Shown one piece after another: positions 36,961 to 46,163 of a stretch of 64,000 nt of DNA (the stretch's first letter is position 1; every line of letters begins with the position of its first letter). The notes under the pieces were generated by a model. It was given only the letters and a program-made list of their open reading frames with translations. It was not told the DNA's origin and ran no database searches. Source of the DNA: Sinobacterium norvegicum (GTDB taxonomy: Bacteria > Pseudomonadota > Gammaproteobacteria > Pseudomonadales > Sinobacteriaceae); contig NZ_CAKLPX010000001.1 in assembly GCF_923077115.1 (NCBI RefSeq), positions 124,001-188,000 of the forward strand, in the 5' to 3' direction. Made by a program: the position numbers and the translations under genes.

Positions 36961-37248
36961 GTGCCGCTGATTGTTGCCGTGTTGTTTTTTCGCCGCGATT
37001 GGAAAAAGGCCTACCTGATCATGATGGCCACCATGATTGTCGATGTTGATCATCTGTTGGCGACACCTATTTATGACCCGCTGCGCTGCAGTATCGGTTT
37101 TCATCCGCTACATCAAACTGTGCCTATGCTGTTGTATGCCGTCGCCTGTTTTATCCCTAAGTTGCGGTACGTCGGTATAGGCTTGGTCATTCACATGGCG
37201 CTCGACGCTATCGACTGTCAGTGGACTAACGGCATCTGGATGATGTAA
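36961..37248 (+). CDS. DUF6122 family small membrane protein
   Basis: Two to three hydrophobic helices and the pattern VDVDHLLATPIYDPLRCSIGFHPLH identify the DUF6122 family, whose function is unknown. The first usable conventional start is the GTG at 36961. The frame is open back to 36904, and family members usually begin about eight residues earlier (here IHLILHALVP). That would need a rare ATC start at 36937 behind caggggg, so the coordinates given may be short at the N-terminus. Confidence 0.7.
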   Translation: MPLIVAVLFFRRDWKKAYLIMMATMIVDVDHLLATPIYDPLRCSIGFHPLHQTVPMLLYAVACFIPKLRYVGIGLVIHMALDAIDCQWTNGIWMM

Positions 37249-37361
37249 CCCGTTTTTGTTGATAGGCCCCTGCTGTGCGTCATATCACCCCGCCAGGCTT
37301 CACAGCCTCGGCCAGACGTTATATTCTGGCCAGATATGAACAGAGGATCAGGATTAACCCC

Positions 37362-38027
37362 ATGACTCAGACAGTGTTAATCACCGGTGCCGCCAGTGGT
37401 ATTGGTTTGGCTATGACGCAACAATACTTGGCACAGGGCAATCAGGTGACGGCCTGTTGCCGTAGTAGCAGCGATGCATTGGCCGCTCTCGACTGTGAGG
37501 TGGTTACCGATGTCGATGTGACGCAGCCGGAATCGGTCGACCGGTTAAAAAGTAAGTTGGCGGGGCGCAGCATTGATATTCTGATCAATTGTGCCGGCTT
37601 GTTGACGAATGAGAGCCTCGACGATCTGTGTTTTAATCGCATTCAGACCCAGTGGGAAGTTAACGCCCTTGGCCCGTTGCGAATGACCGAGGCGCTGCTG
37701 CCCTGTCTTAATGAGGGCAGTAAAATAGCAATGATTACCAGTCGTATGGGTTCTATTGGCGACAACACCTCGGGTTCACGTTACGGTTATCGCATGTCGA
37801 AGGCAGCACTCAATGCCGCCAGCAAGAGCCTGGCCGAGGACTTAAAACCCTGCGGAATAAGCGTTGCCATTCTGCATCCGGGCCTGGTATCGACAAGAAT
37901 GATCGGTTTCAGCGGTGATATTTCGCCAGCAGAAGCAGCGCAGCGTTTGATGGTGCGTATCGAACAATTGGACTTGACCAATACCGGCACTTTTTGGCAC
38001 TCCAACGGTGATGTTTTACCCTGGTAG
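37362..38027 (+). CDS. Short-chain dehydrogenase/reductase
   Basis: A 221-residue classical SDR with cofactor motif TGAASGIG near the N-terminus, NCAG in place of NNAG, and catalytic Ser/Tyr/Lys in TSRMGSIG...YGYRMSKAALN. The ATG at 37362 has agga 9 bases upstream. The longer frame from 37275 has a poor start context. The sequence resembles the C-factor-like group of small SDRs. Substrate unknown. Confidence 0.83.
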   Translation: MTQTVLITGAASGIGLAMTQQYLAQGNQVTACCRSSSDALAALDCEVVTDVDVTQPESVDRLKSKLAGRSIDILINCAGLLTNESLDDLCFNRIQTQWEVNALGPLRMTEALLPCLNEGSKIAMITSRMGSIGDNTSGSRYGYRMSKAALNAASKSLAEDLKPCGISVAILHPGLVSTRMIGFSGDISPAEAAQRLMVRIEQLDLTNTGTFWHSNGDVLPW

Positions 38028-38166
38028 CAGATGGTAACAATATTGCTGTCGACTACTACCGCCCTTGGGGCGGAGGAGTGTGTCGGCTCGGTAGAGGGCC
38101 GGCGGCGCTGGGGTTTGCCGGGCCGAGGGTTTATAATGCTCGCTCCATCCTCATCGACGCCATGTT

Positions 38167-38901
38167 ATGCCCACCGATATATCCTCGCAGTTTGTTGCCA
38201 TCAGCGCGCCAAAACTGACGCCGCGACTGGCTGAAATTCATCGTCAATTAGTCGATAATCAAGCGCAGCAGCAGTATCACAGTGTCTGGGATTGTTGCTG
38301 CGACCACGGCTACCTTGGCTTTAATCTCGTCGCCAGTGCCTTGTTTCAGCGCTGTTATTTCGTCGATCAAATCCCCCATATCACCGAGGAATTATTAACG
38401 GTTTTACAGCGCCATGGCGGCGACAGTTACCGGGTCATTACCGCCGATGTGGGCGAGCTACATTTCGATGGCAGCATCAAACACTGCGTGATCATCGCCG
38501 GTGTGGGTGGTCGAGCAATTATTGAGATGTTGCAGGGCATTCAAAAAAATAATGCGGCCGCCGAACTCGATTTTATACTCTGCGCCACCAATTATGTCTA
38601 CGATTTGCGCCGATACCTCGGGCAGCAGCGGATGTCGCTGGTAGAGGAGGTTATTGTCGAGGACCGGGGGCGTCAGTATGAGTGTCTTTACTTGCGCGGG
38701 ACACCTGTGGCAGGCGCATCAATAATCAGCCCTGTCGGTGCAATGTGGCAGGCTGACAACGCCATGCACAGACGCTATCAGGCGAAACTGTTAAAGCACT
38801 ACCGCCAGCAGCAACGCAGCCAGGACAGTGAGTCGCTGCGTCAGACCATTGTCTATTACCAGCACTGCTTTGGCGCCGATTGGAACGAGGTTACGACTTA
38901 G
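38167..38901 (+). CDS. trmK: tRNA (adenine(22)-N1)-methyltransferase-like protein (TrmK family)
   Basis: A 244-residue class I SAM-dependent methyltransferase. The opening KLTPRLAEIHRQLV and the SAM motif DCCCDHGYLG correspond to the TrmK signature DIGxDHGxL. VIIAGVGGRAIIEML is the conserved GMGG-type segment. TrmK methylates A22 of certain tRNAs. The first Cys-rich motif (WDCCCDHG) deviates from the usual Asp-Ile-Gly, so activity should not be taken for granted. Its end overlaps the convergent gene by 11 bases. Confidence 0.75.
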   Translation: MPTDISSQFVAISAPKLTPRLAEIHRQLVDNQAQQQYHSVWDCCCDHGYLGFNLVASALFQRCYFVDQIPHITEELLTVLQRHGGDSYRVITADVGELHFDGSIKHCVIIAGVGGRAIIEMLQGIQKNNAAAELDFILCATNYVYDLRRYLGQQRMSLVEEVIVEDRGRQYECLYLRGTPVAGASIISPVGAMWQADNAMHRRYQAKLLKHYRQQQRSQDSESLRQTIVYYQHCFGADWNEVTT

Positions 38902-39958
38902 GGCGATAGAGTCCCTTGCCAGTGATTTTGGCTAAGTCTAACGCCGCCACCATGCCCAGGGGGTGGTTGACGACGGCAGGAATGGCGTTGACGATGGCTG
39001 TCGCCGTCTGAATAACGCCGGCGACAGCATGATCGCCGTTTTTGTCTTCCATCTCCATGCTGATTTCCATTTTCGGCTCGCCCTCAATAATCACCTTATA
39101 ACCCTTGCCATGGGGCCAGGCTGGGGCTACATCGTCACAGAGGCGGGTGATGTGCTCGAGTACGATGGCATCGCGGCCATCGATGACACCACGGACCTCG
39201 AAACGCATGGCGCCAGTGGTGCCTTTTTTGAACACACCCATGGCGTTTTCAATATCATCTTCCAGAGGTAATCGCTGGTGCACCTCATAAACGCGGTCGA
39301 GTTCGACGCCAAGACCGGCGGCAACTGAGCGTACCGAACCGCCCCAGGCCATGGACAGCATATTGGGTTCAAACAACATGCAGGGATGGTCGATGGGGTG
39401 GCCAAAACCCATTACCTCGCGAATAGTATGTTCCTGCTCATAGGTGGCGTAATTGATAATTTCTTGCATTCTAATTGTCTGCCAGTATTCACTGAGACCA
39501 GTGAACAACAGCGGCATCGTATCGTTGGCAAAGCCGGGGTCGATACCATTATTAAAGCAAGTACTGTTACCTTGTTGACAGGCGGCCTTGATCGGGTCGG
39601 CGATAAAGGCAACGTCGGGGTTGTCAGGGTATTGCAGCATAAAAAGGGAGGAGGCGACGACATTAATGCCGGCAGCCAAACACCTGGCTTGATCGGCGGC
39701 CGCCTCTATTAATCGCGTTTCAGAATGTGCGGTATAGCAGACACAGTCGGGCTGTAGTGCCAATACCTCATCGATATTGTTAGAACTGATAACGCTGGTA
39801 GGCTGTTCCAACCCAGTGAGTTCAGCAACGTCTTTGCCGACCTTTTCCTCACTGCTGACAATGTGTCCAATTAATTCGAGTTCGGGGTGATTAATAATAG
39901 CGCGGACGGCATAGCAGCCAACGTTTCCTGTGCCCCAGGTGACGACTTTGATACCCAT
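38891..39958 (-). CDS. Dihydrodipicolinate reductase-like / NAD(P)-dependent amine dehydrogenase family protein
   Basis: A 355-residue protein with an N-terminal Rossmann motif (TWGTGNVGCYAVRAI) and the CVCYTAHSETR and FNNGIDPGFANDTMPL segments seen in the dihydrodipicolinate-reductase-like family that includes 2,4-diaminopentanoate dehydrogenase. It lacks the short architecture of true DapB. Starts at an ATG with gggt upstream. Divergent from the LLM-class gene. Substrate unknown. Confidence 0.75.
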   Translation of the reverse strand: MGIKVVTWGTGNVGCYAVRAIINHPELELIGHIVSSEEKVGKDVAELTGLEQPTSVISSNNIDEVLALQPDCVCYTAHSETRLIEAAADQARCLAAGINVVASSLFMLQYPDNPDVAFIADPIKAACQQGNSTCFNNGIDPGFANDTMPLLFTGLSEYWQTIRMQEIINYATYEQEHTIREVMGFGHPIDHPCMLFEPNMLSMAWGGSVRSVAAGLGVELDRVYEVHQRLPLEDDIENAMGVFKKGTTGAMRFEVRGVIDGRDAIVLEHITRLCDDVAPAWPHGKGYKVIIEGEPKMEISMEMEDKNGDHAVAGVIQTATAIVNAIPAVVNHPLGMVAALDLAKITGKGLYRPKS

Positions 39959-40033
39959 AGATGACCCATTTATTCATTTTTTATTATTGTGCGGCGCAAA
40001 AAAACAAACCGCTATTTTGTTGATAATACATTG

Positions 40034-40041
40034 TGTATACA
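40034..40041. promoter_or_regulatory. TGTATACA palindrome in the divergent promoter region
   Basis: TGTATACA is a perfect palindrome, overlapped by ATACATTGTGTAT (40026-40038). Such sequences resemble GntR-type operators. It lies between the divergent dehydrogenase and LLM-class genes, but no regulator gene is adjacent. Confidence 0.35.
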
Positions 40042-40059
40042 GCCTATCATGGCGGTTAA

Positions 40060-40082
40060 AAAACACCGACTTTTATGTCGGT
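40060..40082 (-). terminator. Terminator-like hairpin facing the dehydrogenase gene
   Basis: ACCGAC (40065-40070) and GTCGGT (40077-40082) pair. Read on the minus strand the stem is followed by G and six T. It lies ~100 bases upstream of the minus-strand dehydrogenase start, so it would end or attenuate a minus-strand RNA beginning within 40083-40170. Confidence 0.5.
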
Positions 40083-40170
40083 AATGTAATGAATATTGAT
40101 ATCAAATAGTGGTGTCTTTCCATAAACTGTTGATCAAAGAGACTGACAATAGAAACAACAAGGAGCTGCG

Positions 40171-41067
40171 ATGAAAATAAGTTTATGCCTGCCTTATATG
40201 GAAAAAGAGCTGGATCGAAGCCGTATTTTACAGTGGTGTAAGCGTGCCGATGAGGGGCCATTTCACGCCATATCCTGCGGCGAGCGGATTACCGGTTACA
40301 CCCTCGAGATGCGAAATATGTTGGCCTTTGCGGCGGCGGCCACCGAGCGGGTTAGAATTGTTCCCTCACTCTATGTACTGCCAATGCACAATGCGGTTTG
40401 GGCGGCAAAGGAGATCGCGACACTGGACGTGCTGTCCGGGGGGCGAGTCTCCGTGGTTGTTGGCGTCGGCGGGCGCGAGGCTGATTACAATACTGTCGGC
40501 GCCAGTTTTACCCGTCGCCATCAACGTATGGATCAGCAGATTGCTGAGATGCGATCGATCTGGCAAAGCGGTTACCACGACAGTGAACAGGATGGCAGAG
40601 TGGAGGTGGGTCCGACGCCGGTGCAGCAGCATATTCCGATTCTTGCTGGTGTCATGGGTGAAAAACCGATGGCGCGGGCGGCCGAGTGGGCCGATGGTGT
40701 CTATGCCTTTGCCATGGATGGTGATGCCTCGTTAACCCGTCACTTTAAGCGGATGGCAGAGCAGAAATGGCAACAGGCAGGGCGACAGCAATCGCCATAT
40801 TTTGCCGGTGGTTTTTGGTTTTCTCTGGTGCCGGGCAGCGAGCAGATCTTACAAAATTATGTCTACCACTATTTGCTGACCTTTGGTGAAGAGCAGGCTA
40901 AGCAGACGGCGCAGTCGATGACCCGCCACAGTAATGAAGCCGTTGCTATCGCTGTCGAGGCATTGGCAGAAGTGGGCTGTGATGAACTATTTATGGTGCC
41001 GGCCTCGGCGGAGGTGGCCGAGCTAGAGCAACTACAAACGCTGTTACAGCGGGCGGGTATTGCCTGA
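40171..41067 (+). CDS. LLM-class (luciferase-like) flavin oxidoreductase
   Basis: A 298-residue TIM-barrel protein of the bacterial luciferase-like family. IVPSLYVLPMHNAVWAAKE, then LDVLSGGRV and VGVGGREADYNTVG are typical, and GMW-like positions and the C-terminal helix are complete. Many relatives are labelled F420-dependent, but most gammaproteobacteria do not make F420, so FMN is the likelier cofactor (inference). aaggagctgcg precedes the ATG. Substrate unknown. Confidence 0.83.
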   Translation: MKISLCLPYMEKELDRSRILQWCKRADEGPFHAISCGERITGYTLEMRNMLAFAAAATERVRIVPSLYVLPMHNAVWAAKEIATLDVLSGGRVSVVVGVGGREADYNTVGASFTRRHQRMDQQIAEMRSIWQSGYHDSEQDGRVEVGPTPVQQHIPILAGVMGEKPMARAAEWADGVYAFAMDGDASLTRHFKRMAEQKWQQAGRQQSPYFAGGFWFSLVPGSEQILQNYVYHYLLTFGEEQAKQTAQSMTRHSNEAVAIAVEALAEVGCDELFMVPASAEVAELEQLQTLLQRAGIA

Positions 41068-41097
41068 GGCGAGCCAGCGGTGATTGGTGGTCAGAGG

Positions 41098-41550
41098 TTA
41101 ATCGGTGATGAACTCGAAATTAATTTTGGCACCATCGATGGAGTTTAGGATCTCGTCTTCCTGTTCATCGAAGATGAGCTCGGGAGAGATGGTGACACTC
41201 TGTTGCCGCTCTTGCTTGATAAACAGATTGCGCAGCCGATAGGGGGCGTCTTCGCTTAACGCGGCATTGAGCACGTGATCAATATTGGCCGGCAGCTTGA
41301 GGTTGAGCGGCTGTGATATTGGCTCGGGTTCTATGGCAATGGGTTCGACGTAGATTGGGGTTGAGGGCATTATTGCCGGCTCATTAGTGCGTGGCGGGCG
41401 CTGAGCTGGCAGTAACGGGGCAATAGCAGGCATAATCGCGGTGCTAAAGCGGGATTGCAAACGCTGCCGCTGATCCTGATCGAGCAAGAACAGGCTACCA
41501 ATGATGGTTAGGCAAAGCAGGGTCAGCAAGGTTAATAGTCGCTTTCTCAC
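41098..41550 (-). CDS. Hypothetical single-pass membrane protein with proline-rich linker
   Basis: No family recognised. One N-terminal membrane segment (about residues 5-24, LLTLLTLLCLTIIGSLFLLD) is followed by a proline-rich region (residues ~45-80) and a short acidic C-terminal domain. The topology suggests an inner-membrane anchor with a periplasmic tail. The start is a GTG at 41550 with a weak ribosome site. It is the third gene of an operon with the DAHP synthase and a lipoprotein, starting 11 bases after the latter. Confidence 0.6.
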   Translation of the reverse strand: MRKRLLTLLTLLCLTIIGSLFLLDQDQRQRLQSRFSTAIMPAIAPLLPAQRPPRTNEPAIMPSTPIYVEPIAIEPEPISQPLNLKLPANIDHVLNAALSEDAPYRLRNLFIKQERQQSVTISPELIFDEQEDEILNSIDGAKINFEFITD

Positions 41551-41561
41551 CGGATGAAAAC

Positions 41562-41942
41562 CTATTGCAGGGTATAGCCGGCACCGTCTTCACTTTCAAG
41601 ATCGGTGATCGGGTCAAAGCCAAGAGACTTGGCATCCTCGAGGTTGTCGCTGGCCACCTGATGCAGATAGATATCCAAGGTTGGACCACCGCACATGGCA
41701 ATGACAGCCATCTGACTTTTTTGACCGGTTTTCGAATCGCTGACTTCGACGCCGTGTGAGTTCAATATATCCGCGGATTCATCGATGCTCATGCCGCTGT
41801 CGGGCTCGCATTGTAGGGCGCCGGTATCGCTATAGACCCATAGTTTATCGAGCACAGCATCGGGGTCGGGGTGTTGCTCCGGCGGGTTGTTGGCGCAGGC
41901 CGTCAGCATCAGCACAGCCATAACGGTGATGATCTTGTTCAT
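41562..41942 (-). CDS. Hypothetical lipoprotein
   Basis: A 126-residue protein with lipobox LTAC ending a ~17-residue signal. The ATG at 41942 is chosen because aaggat lies upstream. An alternative start at 41972 lies inside the DAHP synthase gene. The mature part is acidic with cysteines in LQCEPDSG and AMCGGPTL. No family recognised. It begins 10 bases after the DAHP synthase stop. Confidence 0.7.
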   Translation of the reverse strand: MNKIITVMAVLMLTACANNPPEQHPDPDAVLDKLWVYSDTGALQCEPDSGMSIDESADILNSHGVEVSDSKTGQKSQMAVIAMCGGPTLDIYLHQVASDNLEDAKSLGFDPITDLESEDGAGYTLQ

Positions 41943-41952
41943 TTTATTATCC

Positions 41953-43296
41953 TTATAGGTGCTCGGCGACAAGAAAGGCCAGTTCCAGGCCCTGCTCGCC
42001 GTTTAAGCGTGGGTCACATTGGGTTTTATAACACTGTTGTAGATCGGCCTCACTCATCCCCTTGATGCCGCCAATACATTCGGTCACGTGTTCGCCGGTA
42101 AGCTCGAGGTGAACGCCACCGGCGATACTGTTTTCGGCCTGGTGAATGGCAAAAAACTGTTTGATTTCACTGAGGATGTTGTTGAAGTCTCGGGTCTTAT
42201 AGCCGTTGCTGGTAGACTGGGTATTACCGTGCATGGGGTCGGATATCCAGCTGACATTGCGGCCCTCTGTCTGAATATCACGGATGATTTTGGGCAGGTG
42301 ATCGGCGATCTTGTTGGCGCCCATGCGGGTAATCAAGGTGATACGACCCGAGCGATTATCCGGGTTGAGGCTATCGAGCAACGGTAAAATCTCATCGACG
42401 GTGGCTGTCGGCCCCACCTTGATACCGACCGGGTTGATAATGCCGCGAAGAAACTCGACGTGGGCGCTGTCGATTTGACGGGTACGCTCACCAATCCACA
42501 GCATATGGCCAGAGCCACCGTAGAACTGACCGTCGTGGTCTTGGCGAACCAATGCCTGTTCGTATTCCAGCAGCAGCGCCTCGTGGGAGCAGAATAAATC
42601 GACTTGATGCAACGAGGGGGTATTACTCGAATCGATGCCAACCACCGACATAAACTCCAGTGATTGCTCAATTTTCTGGCTCATCTGCAAATAAGCATCG
42701 GCGGCACGGCTGTGATTAAGAAAGTTTGGGTTCCAATCCTTGACCTTGTTGAGGTCGGCCTCGCCGGAATTGGCCAGCGCCCGCCATAGATTGAGACCGG
42801 TGGCCGAATATTGATAGGCCTGCAACATCCTCATTGGGTCAGGCTCACGGGCACTGCCGGTAAACTCGATGCCGTTGATAATGTCGCCGCGATAGCTCGG
42901 CAGGGTAATACCGTGCTGAGTCTCGCTGTCGCTGGAGCGAGGCTTGGCGTACTGGCCGGCAAAGCGGCCGAGTTTGACCACCGGTTTTTTCATGCCGTGG
43001 GTTAATACCACGGCCATCTGTAAAATCTGCTGGAAGGTTGCGCGTAGTTTACGCTCGCCAAACTCGTTAAAACTCTCGGCACAGTCACCTGCCTGCAATA
43101 AAAACGCCTCGCCGCGCTCGACGGCGGCAATTTGGCCCGTGAGGCGACGAATCTCCTCTGGCAATACCAGCGCCGGCATATCGCCCAGGGTTGCCGTGGT
43201 TTGCTGTAATAGAGTTTGATCGGCGTAATGGGGCATTTGCCGGCCGGTGTGCTGTCGCCAGCTGTCGGGCTGCCAGTGGGGCGTGGTATTGTTCAT
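41953..43296 (-). CDS. Class II (plant-type) 3-deoxy-7-phosphoheptulonate synthase
   Basis: A 447-residue enzyme that joins phosphoenolpyruvate and erythrose 4-phosphate, the first step of the shikimate pathway. Class II hallmarks are LLQAGDCAESF (with the metal-ligand Cys), GRFAGQYAKPRSSDSE, HEALLLEYEQ, RITLITRMGA and DPMHGNT. The ATG at 43296 (MNNTTPHW) fits the length of family members, and an extension to 43359 is unlikely. Two small envelope genes follow in the same operon, an unexpected association. Class II enzymes in gammaproteobacteria sometimes serve secondary metabolism, but no phenazine genes are seen here. Confidence 0.93.
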   Translation of the reverse strand: MNNTTPHWQPDSWRQHTGRQMPHYADQTLLQQTTATLGDMPALVLPEEIRRLTGQIAAVERGEAFLLQAGDCAESFNEFGERKLRATFQQILQMAVVLTHGMKKPVVKLGRFAGQYAKPRSSDSETQHGITLPSYRGDIINGIEFTGSAREPDPMRMLQAYQYSATGLNLWRALANSGEADLNKVKDWNPNFLNHSRAADAYLQMSQKIEQSLEFMSVVGIDSSNTPSLHQVDLFCSHEALLLEYEQALVRQDHDGQFYGGSGHMLWIGERTRQIDSAHVEFLRGIINPVGIKVGPTATVDEILPLLDSLNPDNRSGRITLITRMGANKIADHLPKIIRDIQTEGRNVSWISDPMHGNTQSTSNGYKTRDFNNILSEIKQFFAIHQAENSIAGGVHLELTGEHVTECIGGIKGMSEADLQQCYKTQCDPRLNGEQGLELAFLVAEHL

Positions 43297-43495
43297 TATG
43301 CTCACAGAAATCGGGATATTCAGAGCTATAGTGTAGAGCGAGTGCAGGGTGATAAACAACGACTATCAGCGCGCTGGCGATAAATTAATGCATTGCGCTG
43401 GTGATCAGCCGACTGATCTTGATTTATAACAATTAATCGCAATATGGAACCGCGACGATTATGCTAGGTCAAAGTATTTTTTGCGGAGTATCAGT

Positions 43496-43897
43496 ATGCA
43501 GGATCGTTCAACCCACTCAGTATTTCTTGGCTACATTATTTGGATCTTTGGCTTCATCGGTGCCCACCGTTTTTATTACGGCAAGCCAATCAGTGGCACG
43601 CTGTATTTTTTCACCCTGGGTTTCTTCTTTATCGGCTGGATTATCGATTTGTTTCTCATCCCCTCGATGCACGAGGAGGCCAATACCCGCTTTGCCGTCG
43701 GTGAGTGTGATTACTCGGTGACCTGGCTGCTGCTTACCTTTACCGGCATCTTCGGCCTGCACCGCCTCTACATGGGCAAGTGGGTCACAGCCATTGTGTT
43801 TTTCCTCACCGGCGGTTTGTTTCTGGTCGGGCTGCTCTATGACTTCTGGACCATGAACCGCCAAGTCGATGAGCTTAACCGCGGTATCATTGGCTAA
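43496..43897 (+). CDS. TM2-domain membrane protein
   Basis: A 133-residue protein with two copies of the TM2 layout: a short helix pair containing GFIGAHRFYYGK near residue 20, and a second containing FGLHRLYMGKW near residue 85. ggag lies before the ATG at 43496. TM2 proteins are integral membrane proteins of unknown role. It is divergent from the DAHP synthase operon and convergent with mscS. Confidence 0.82.
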   Translation: MQDRSTHSVFLGYIIWIFGFIGAHRFYYGKPISGTLYFFTLGFFFIGWIIDLFLIPSMHEEANTRFAVGECDYSVTWLLLTFTGIFGLHRLYMGKWVTAIVFFLTGGLFLVGLLYDFWTMNRQVDELNRGIIG

Positions 43898-43919
43898 GCG
43901 GCATTAGCCAGTGGGCGTA

Positions 43920-46163
43920 TTACTGCGCCGCTGGCTGCTCGAGCTCGATGCCGTGTTGCTCGATCAGCTGGCTGATTTTCATGGTCAATTGGTGTCTGGC
44001 GATAAAGAAATCGCGCTCGATGGTCAGGGTCAAATAACAGCGTACGCGCAGGATGATACCTGAGCGGTGAAAGCCTTCGGCACCAACAAACAGCCACTTT
44101 CCATCGACTTCACTCTGCTCGTTTAGCATTGTCGTAATGGCCTCAGAGGCATCGGCAATGGCCTGTGCTGCGGTGCTGTTGGCGAGGTTAATGTGTAAGT
44201 CGACCAGGGATCGCTCCTTGCGTGTCTGGTTGCTGATAATATCCTGCGACACCATATTATTGGGGATGATGACGACGGTCTCATCCTCGGTGCGTATCTT
44301 GGTCGAACGCAGGCCAACACTTTCAATAAAACCAATATGATTGCCAATCGATATTTTATCACCGGGGCTGAAGGGGCGGTCGGCGAGAATCACTGCTGAG
44401 CCAAAAAAATTGGCAATGGTGTCGCGGGCGGCGATGGCAAAGGCGAGGCCGCCAATACCGAGACCGGCAATCATGGTTTCATAGGGAATACTGAAAATCT
44501 CGGCAAACATAATGGCACCGGTGATAAACAGTATCAATTTGGTCAAGCTGCCCACCAAAGTGACCAGGATGTCGTCGAGTACGGTATTGGTGGTCTGGGC
44601 CTTCGACAACAGAATGCGCTGTACCTCGTTGACGATAGACAGCGCCAACCAGATGCCACCGGCAACAATCAGCGAGTGACTGACGGTGCGGACCAGGGTG
44701 AATAAGTAGTCGGGAATGCCGAGCAGCACAAAACCATTAGACCACAGGCTACCGCAGATAATTAACATGCTGGGGTAGCCAAATTTACTGTCATTATCGC
44801 CGGCACTGTTCTGCAGGGTCAGGGGAAGCCGTTGCAGTGTTTGTGTGATTATTCGGCCGCTATACAGGGCGGTAAAAAAACCCATTAGGATAAAAATAAT
44901 GGCCGCAATTATCTGCCATAGTTCGAGTAGGAAAATGTTGACTGTCAGTATCGGGGCGACACTGTGAATGACTCTTCTGAGGGTGAAGTAGAACGCCATA
45001 TCATCGATGCTCACGGCGCCTTGCACCTTGGGCAGGGGCTCCAGCGTGTCGTACAGTTGACGGATTGTTGTCAGGGTGTCGGGGGTGAACTGCCAACGTT
45101 TTTGGCCATCGGCATCGACAGTGGGTGCGATGACAATATCGCCACGTGGGTGACTGAAATAGACATAGGGCTGGTCGCTGTCGGGGTTGTTCGGAATTTC
45201 TTGCCAGATTACATAGCTGATGCGATCGATAGACTGTTTCAATGACTCGGCCAGTATGGGTGTTTCCCACTGACGAATGTTATTCGGGATATCGCTTAGA
45301 TCGAGGGTTTGGCGAACGTGCTCGCTGCCACCGCTATGCCATTGGGGGAGTTGCTGTAGAAAAGTCCGCATGGTGTCGCGCGGCGTACGTAGTTGCAAAT
45401 AGGCCTGGCTATTGATCTCTCCCTGGTCGGTCAGCTTTAGGTAGTCGTCGAGTTGTTGTTGCAATATATCGAGGTCGGGGAGGAATATTTGCCACCGCTG
45501 ACCCACTCGGTCAATTTGCAGGTAAAAGGTCAGACCGCTGTGGCCCAGTTTTAGTGGCAGGGTGAAGTGAGAGGCATCGAAGCCATCGCTGGCCGAGAAC
45601 ACCCGTAGAGTCGATTGGTCGATGATGCGCAGCAGTAAACGCGCTCGCTGGGTATAGCTATGGTATGAATCTCCCGAGTCGTAGTCGATCTGCAGAGTCG
45701 ATAATAACTCGTCCATCAAGTTGGCCTCGCCACTGCGGACTTTGTTGCCGAGGGTTAAAAAACTACGCAGAGTCTCCCGCGGTGAGGTGGTATTGGTGTG
45801 GCTGCTACGCGGCGTGATTTGTCGGTCGACCAGTTTGCCGTTCCACCACTCGCCGTTATCAAAGCGACCCGAAAAAGTCTGTTGGTCAGGGGCGAGCACG
45901 AAAATAAAATTGCCGTTGGCGTTTTTCTGGGTCCAGACACCGGTTAGCGTATCGCCGTCGATAGTCGCCTGGATATAGCCATCGTACGGCTGGTAATAGC
46001 CAGTGACACCATTGCCGCTATCTTCCAAGGTGATCTCGGCGCCTCCATCGCGCCATACTGAGTCCCACCGTCCCTGCCAGGGTGAGTCGGCGAGGGTTGG
46101 CATGCTGCACAGCATGAATGTGGTGATAAAGCCGCAGCGTAGTAATCGGAACAGTGGTTTCAT
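43920..46163 (-). CDS. Mechanosensitive ion channel (MscS family), large form
   Basis: A 747-residue MscS-family protein. A signal peptide and ~350-residue periplasmic domain come first. Then come several membrane helices, with the pore region containing GLGIGGLAFAIAARDTIANFFGS and the beta-domain entry FSPGDKISIGNHIGFIESVGLRSTKIRT. The C-terminal domain ends at HGIELEQPAAQ. It should release solutes on hypo-osmotic shock. The N-terminal periplasmic part starts with a domain that reads like a small secreted beta-sandwich (SPWQGRWDSVWRDGG), which is unusual for the family. Confidence 0.9.
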   Translation of the reverse strand: MKPLFRLLRCGFITTFMLCSMPTLADSPWQGRWDSVWRDGGAEITLEDSGNGVTGYYQPYDGYIQATIDGDTLTGVWTQKNANGNFIFVLAPDQQTFSGRFDNGEWWNGKLVDRQITPRSSHTNTTSPRETLRSFLTLGNKVRSGEANLMDELLSTLQIDYDSGDSYHSYTQRARLLLRIIDQSTLRVFSASDGFDASHFTLPLKLGHSGLTFYLQIDRVGQRWQIFLPDLDILQQQLDDYLKLTDQGEINSQAYLQLRTPRDTMRTFLQQLPQWHSGGSEHVRQTLDLSDIPNNIRQWETPILAESLKQSIDRISYVIWQEIPNNPDSDQPYVYFSHPRGDIVIAPTVDADGQKRWQFTPDTLTTIRQLYDTLEPLPKVQGAVSIDDMAFYFTLRRVIHSVAPILTVNIFLLELWQIIAAIIFILMGFFTALYSGRIITQTLQRLPLTLQNSAGDNDSKFGYPSMLIICGSLWSNGFVLLGIPDYLFTLVRTVSHSLIVAGGIWLALSIVNEVQRILLSKAQTTNTVLDDILVTLVGSLTKLILFITGAIMFAEIFSIPYETMIAGLGIGGLAFAIAARDTIANFFGSAVILADRPFSPGDKISIGNHIGFIESVGLRSTKIRTEDETVVIIPNNMVSQDIISNQTRKERSLVDLHINLANSTAAQAIADASEAITTMLNEQSEVDGKWLFVGAEGFHRSGIILRVRCYLTLTIERDFFIARHQLTMKISQLIEQHGIELEQPAAQ

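Noticed and set aside
40073-40261. 62-codon minus-strand frame
   Set aside because: Overlaps the start of the LLM-class gene and the terminator-like hairpin; no domain.
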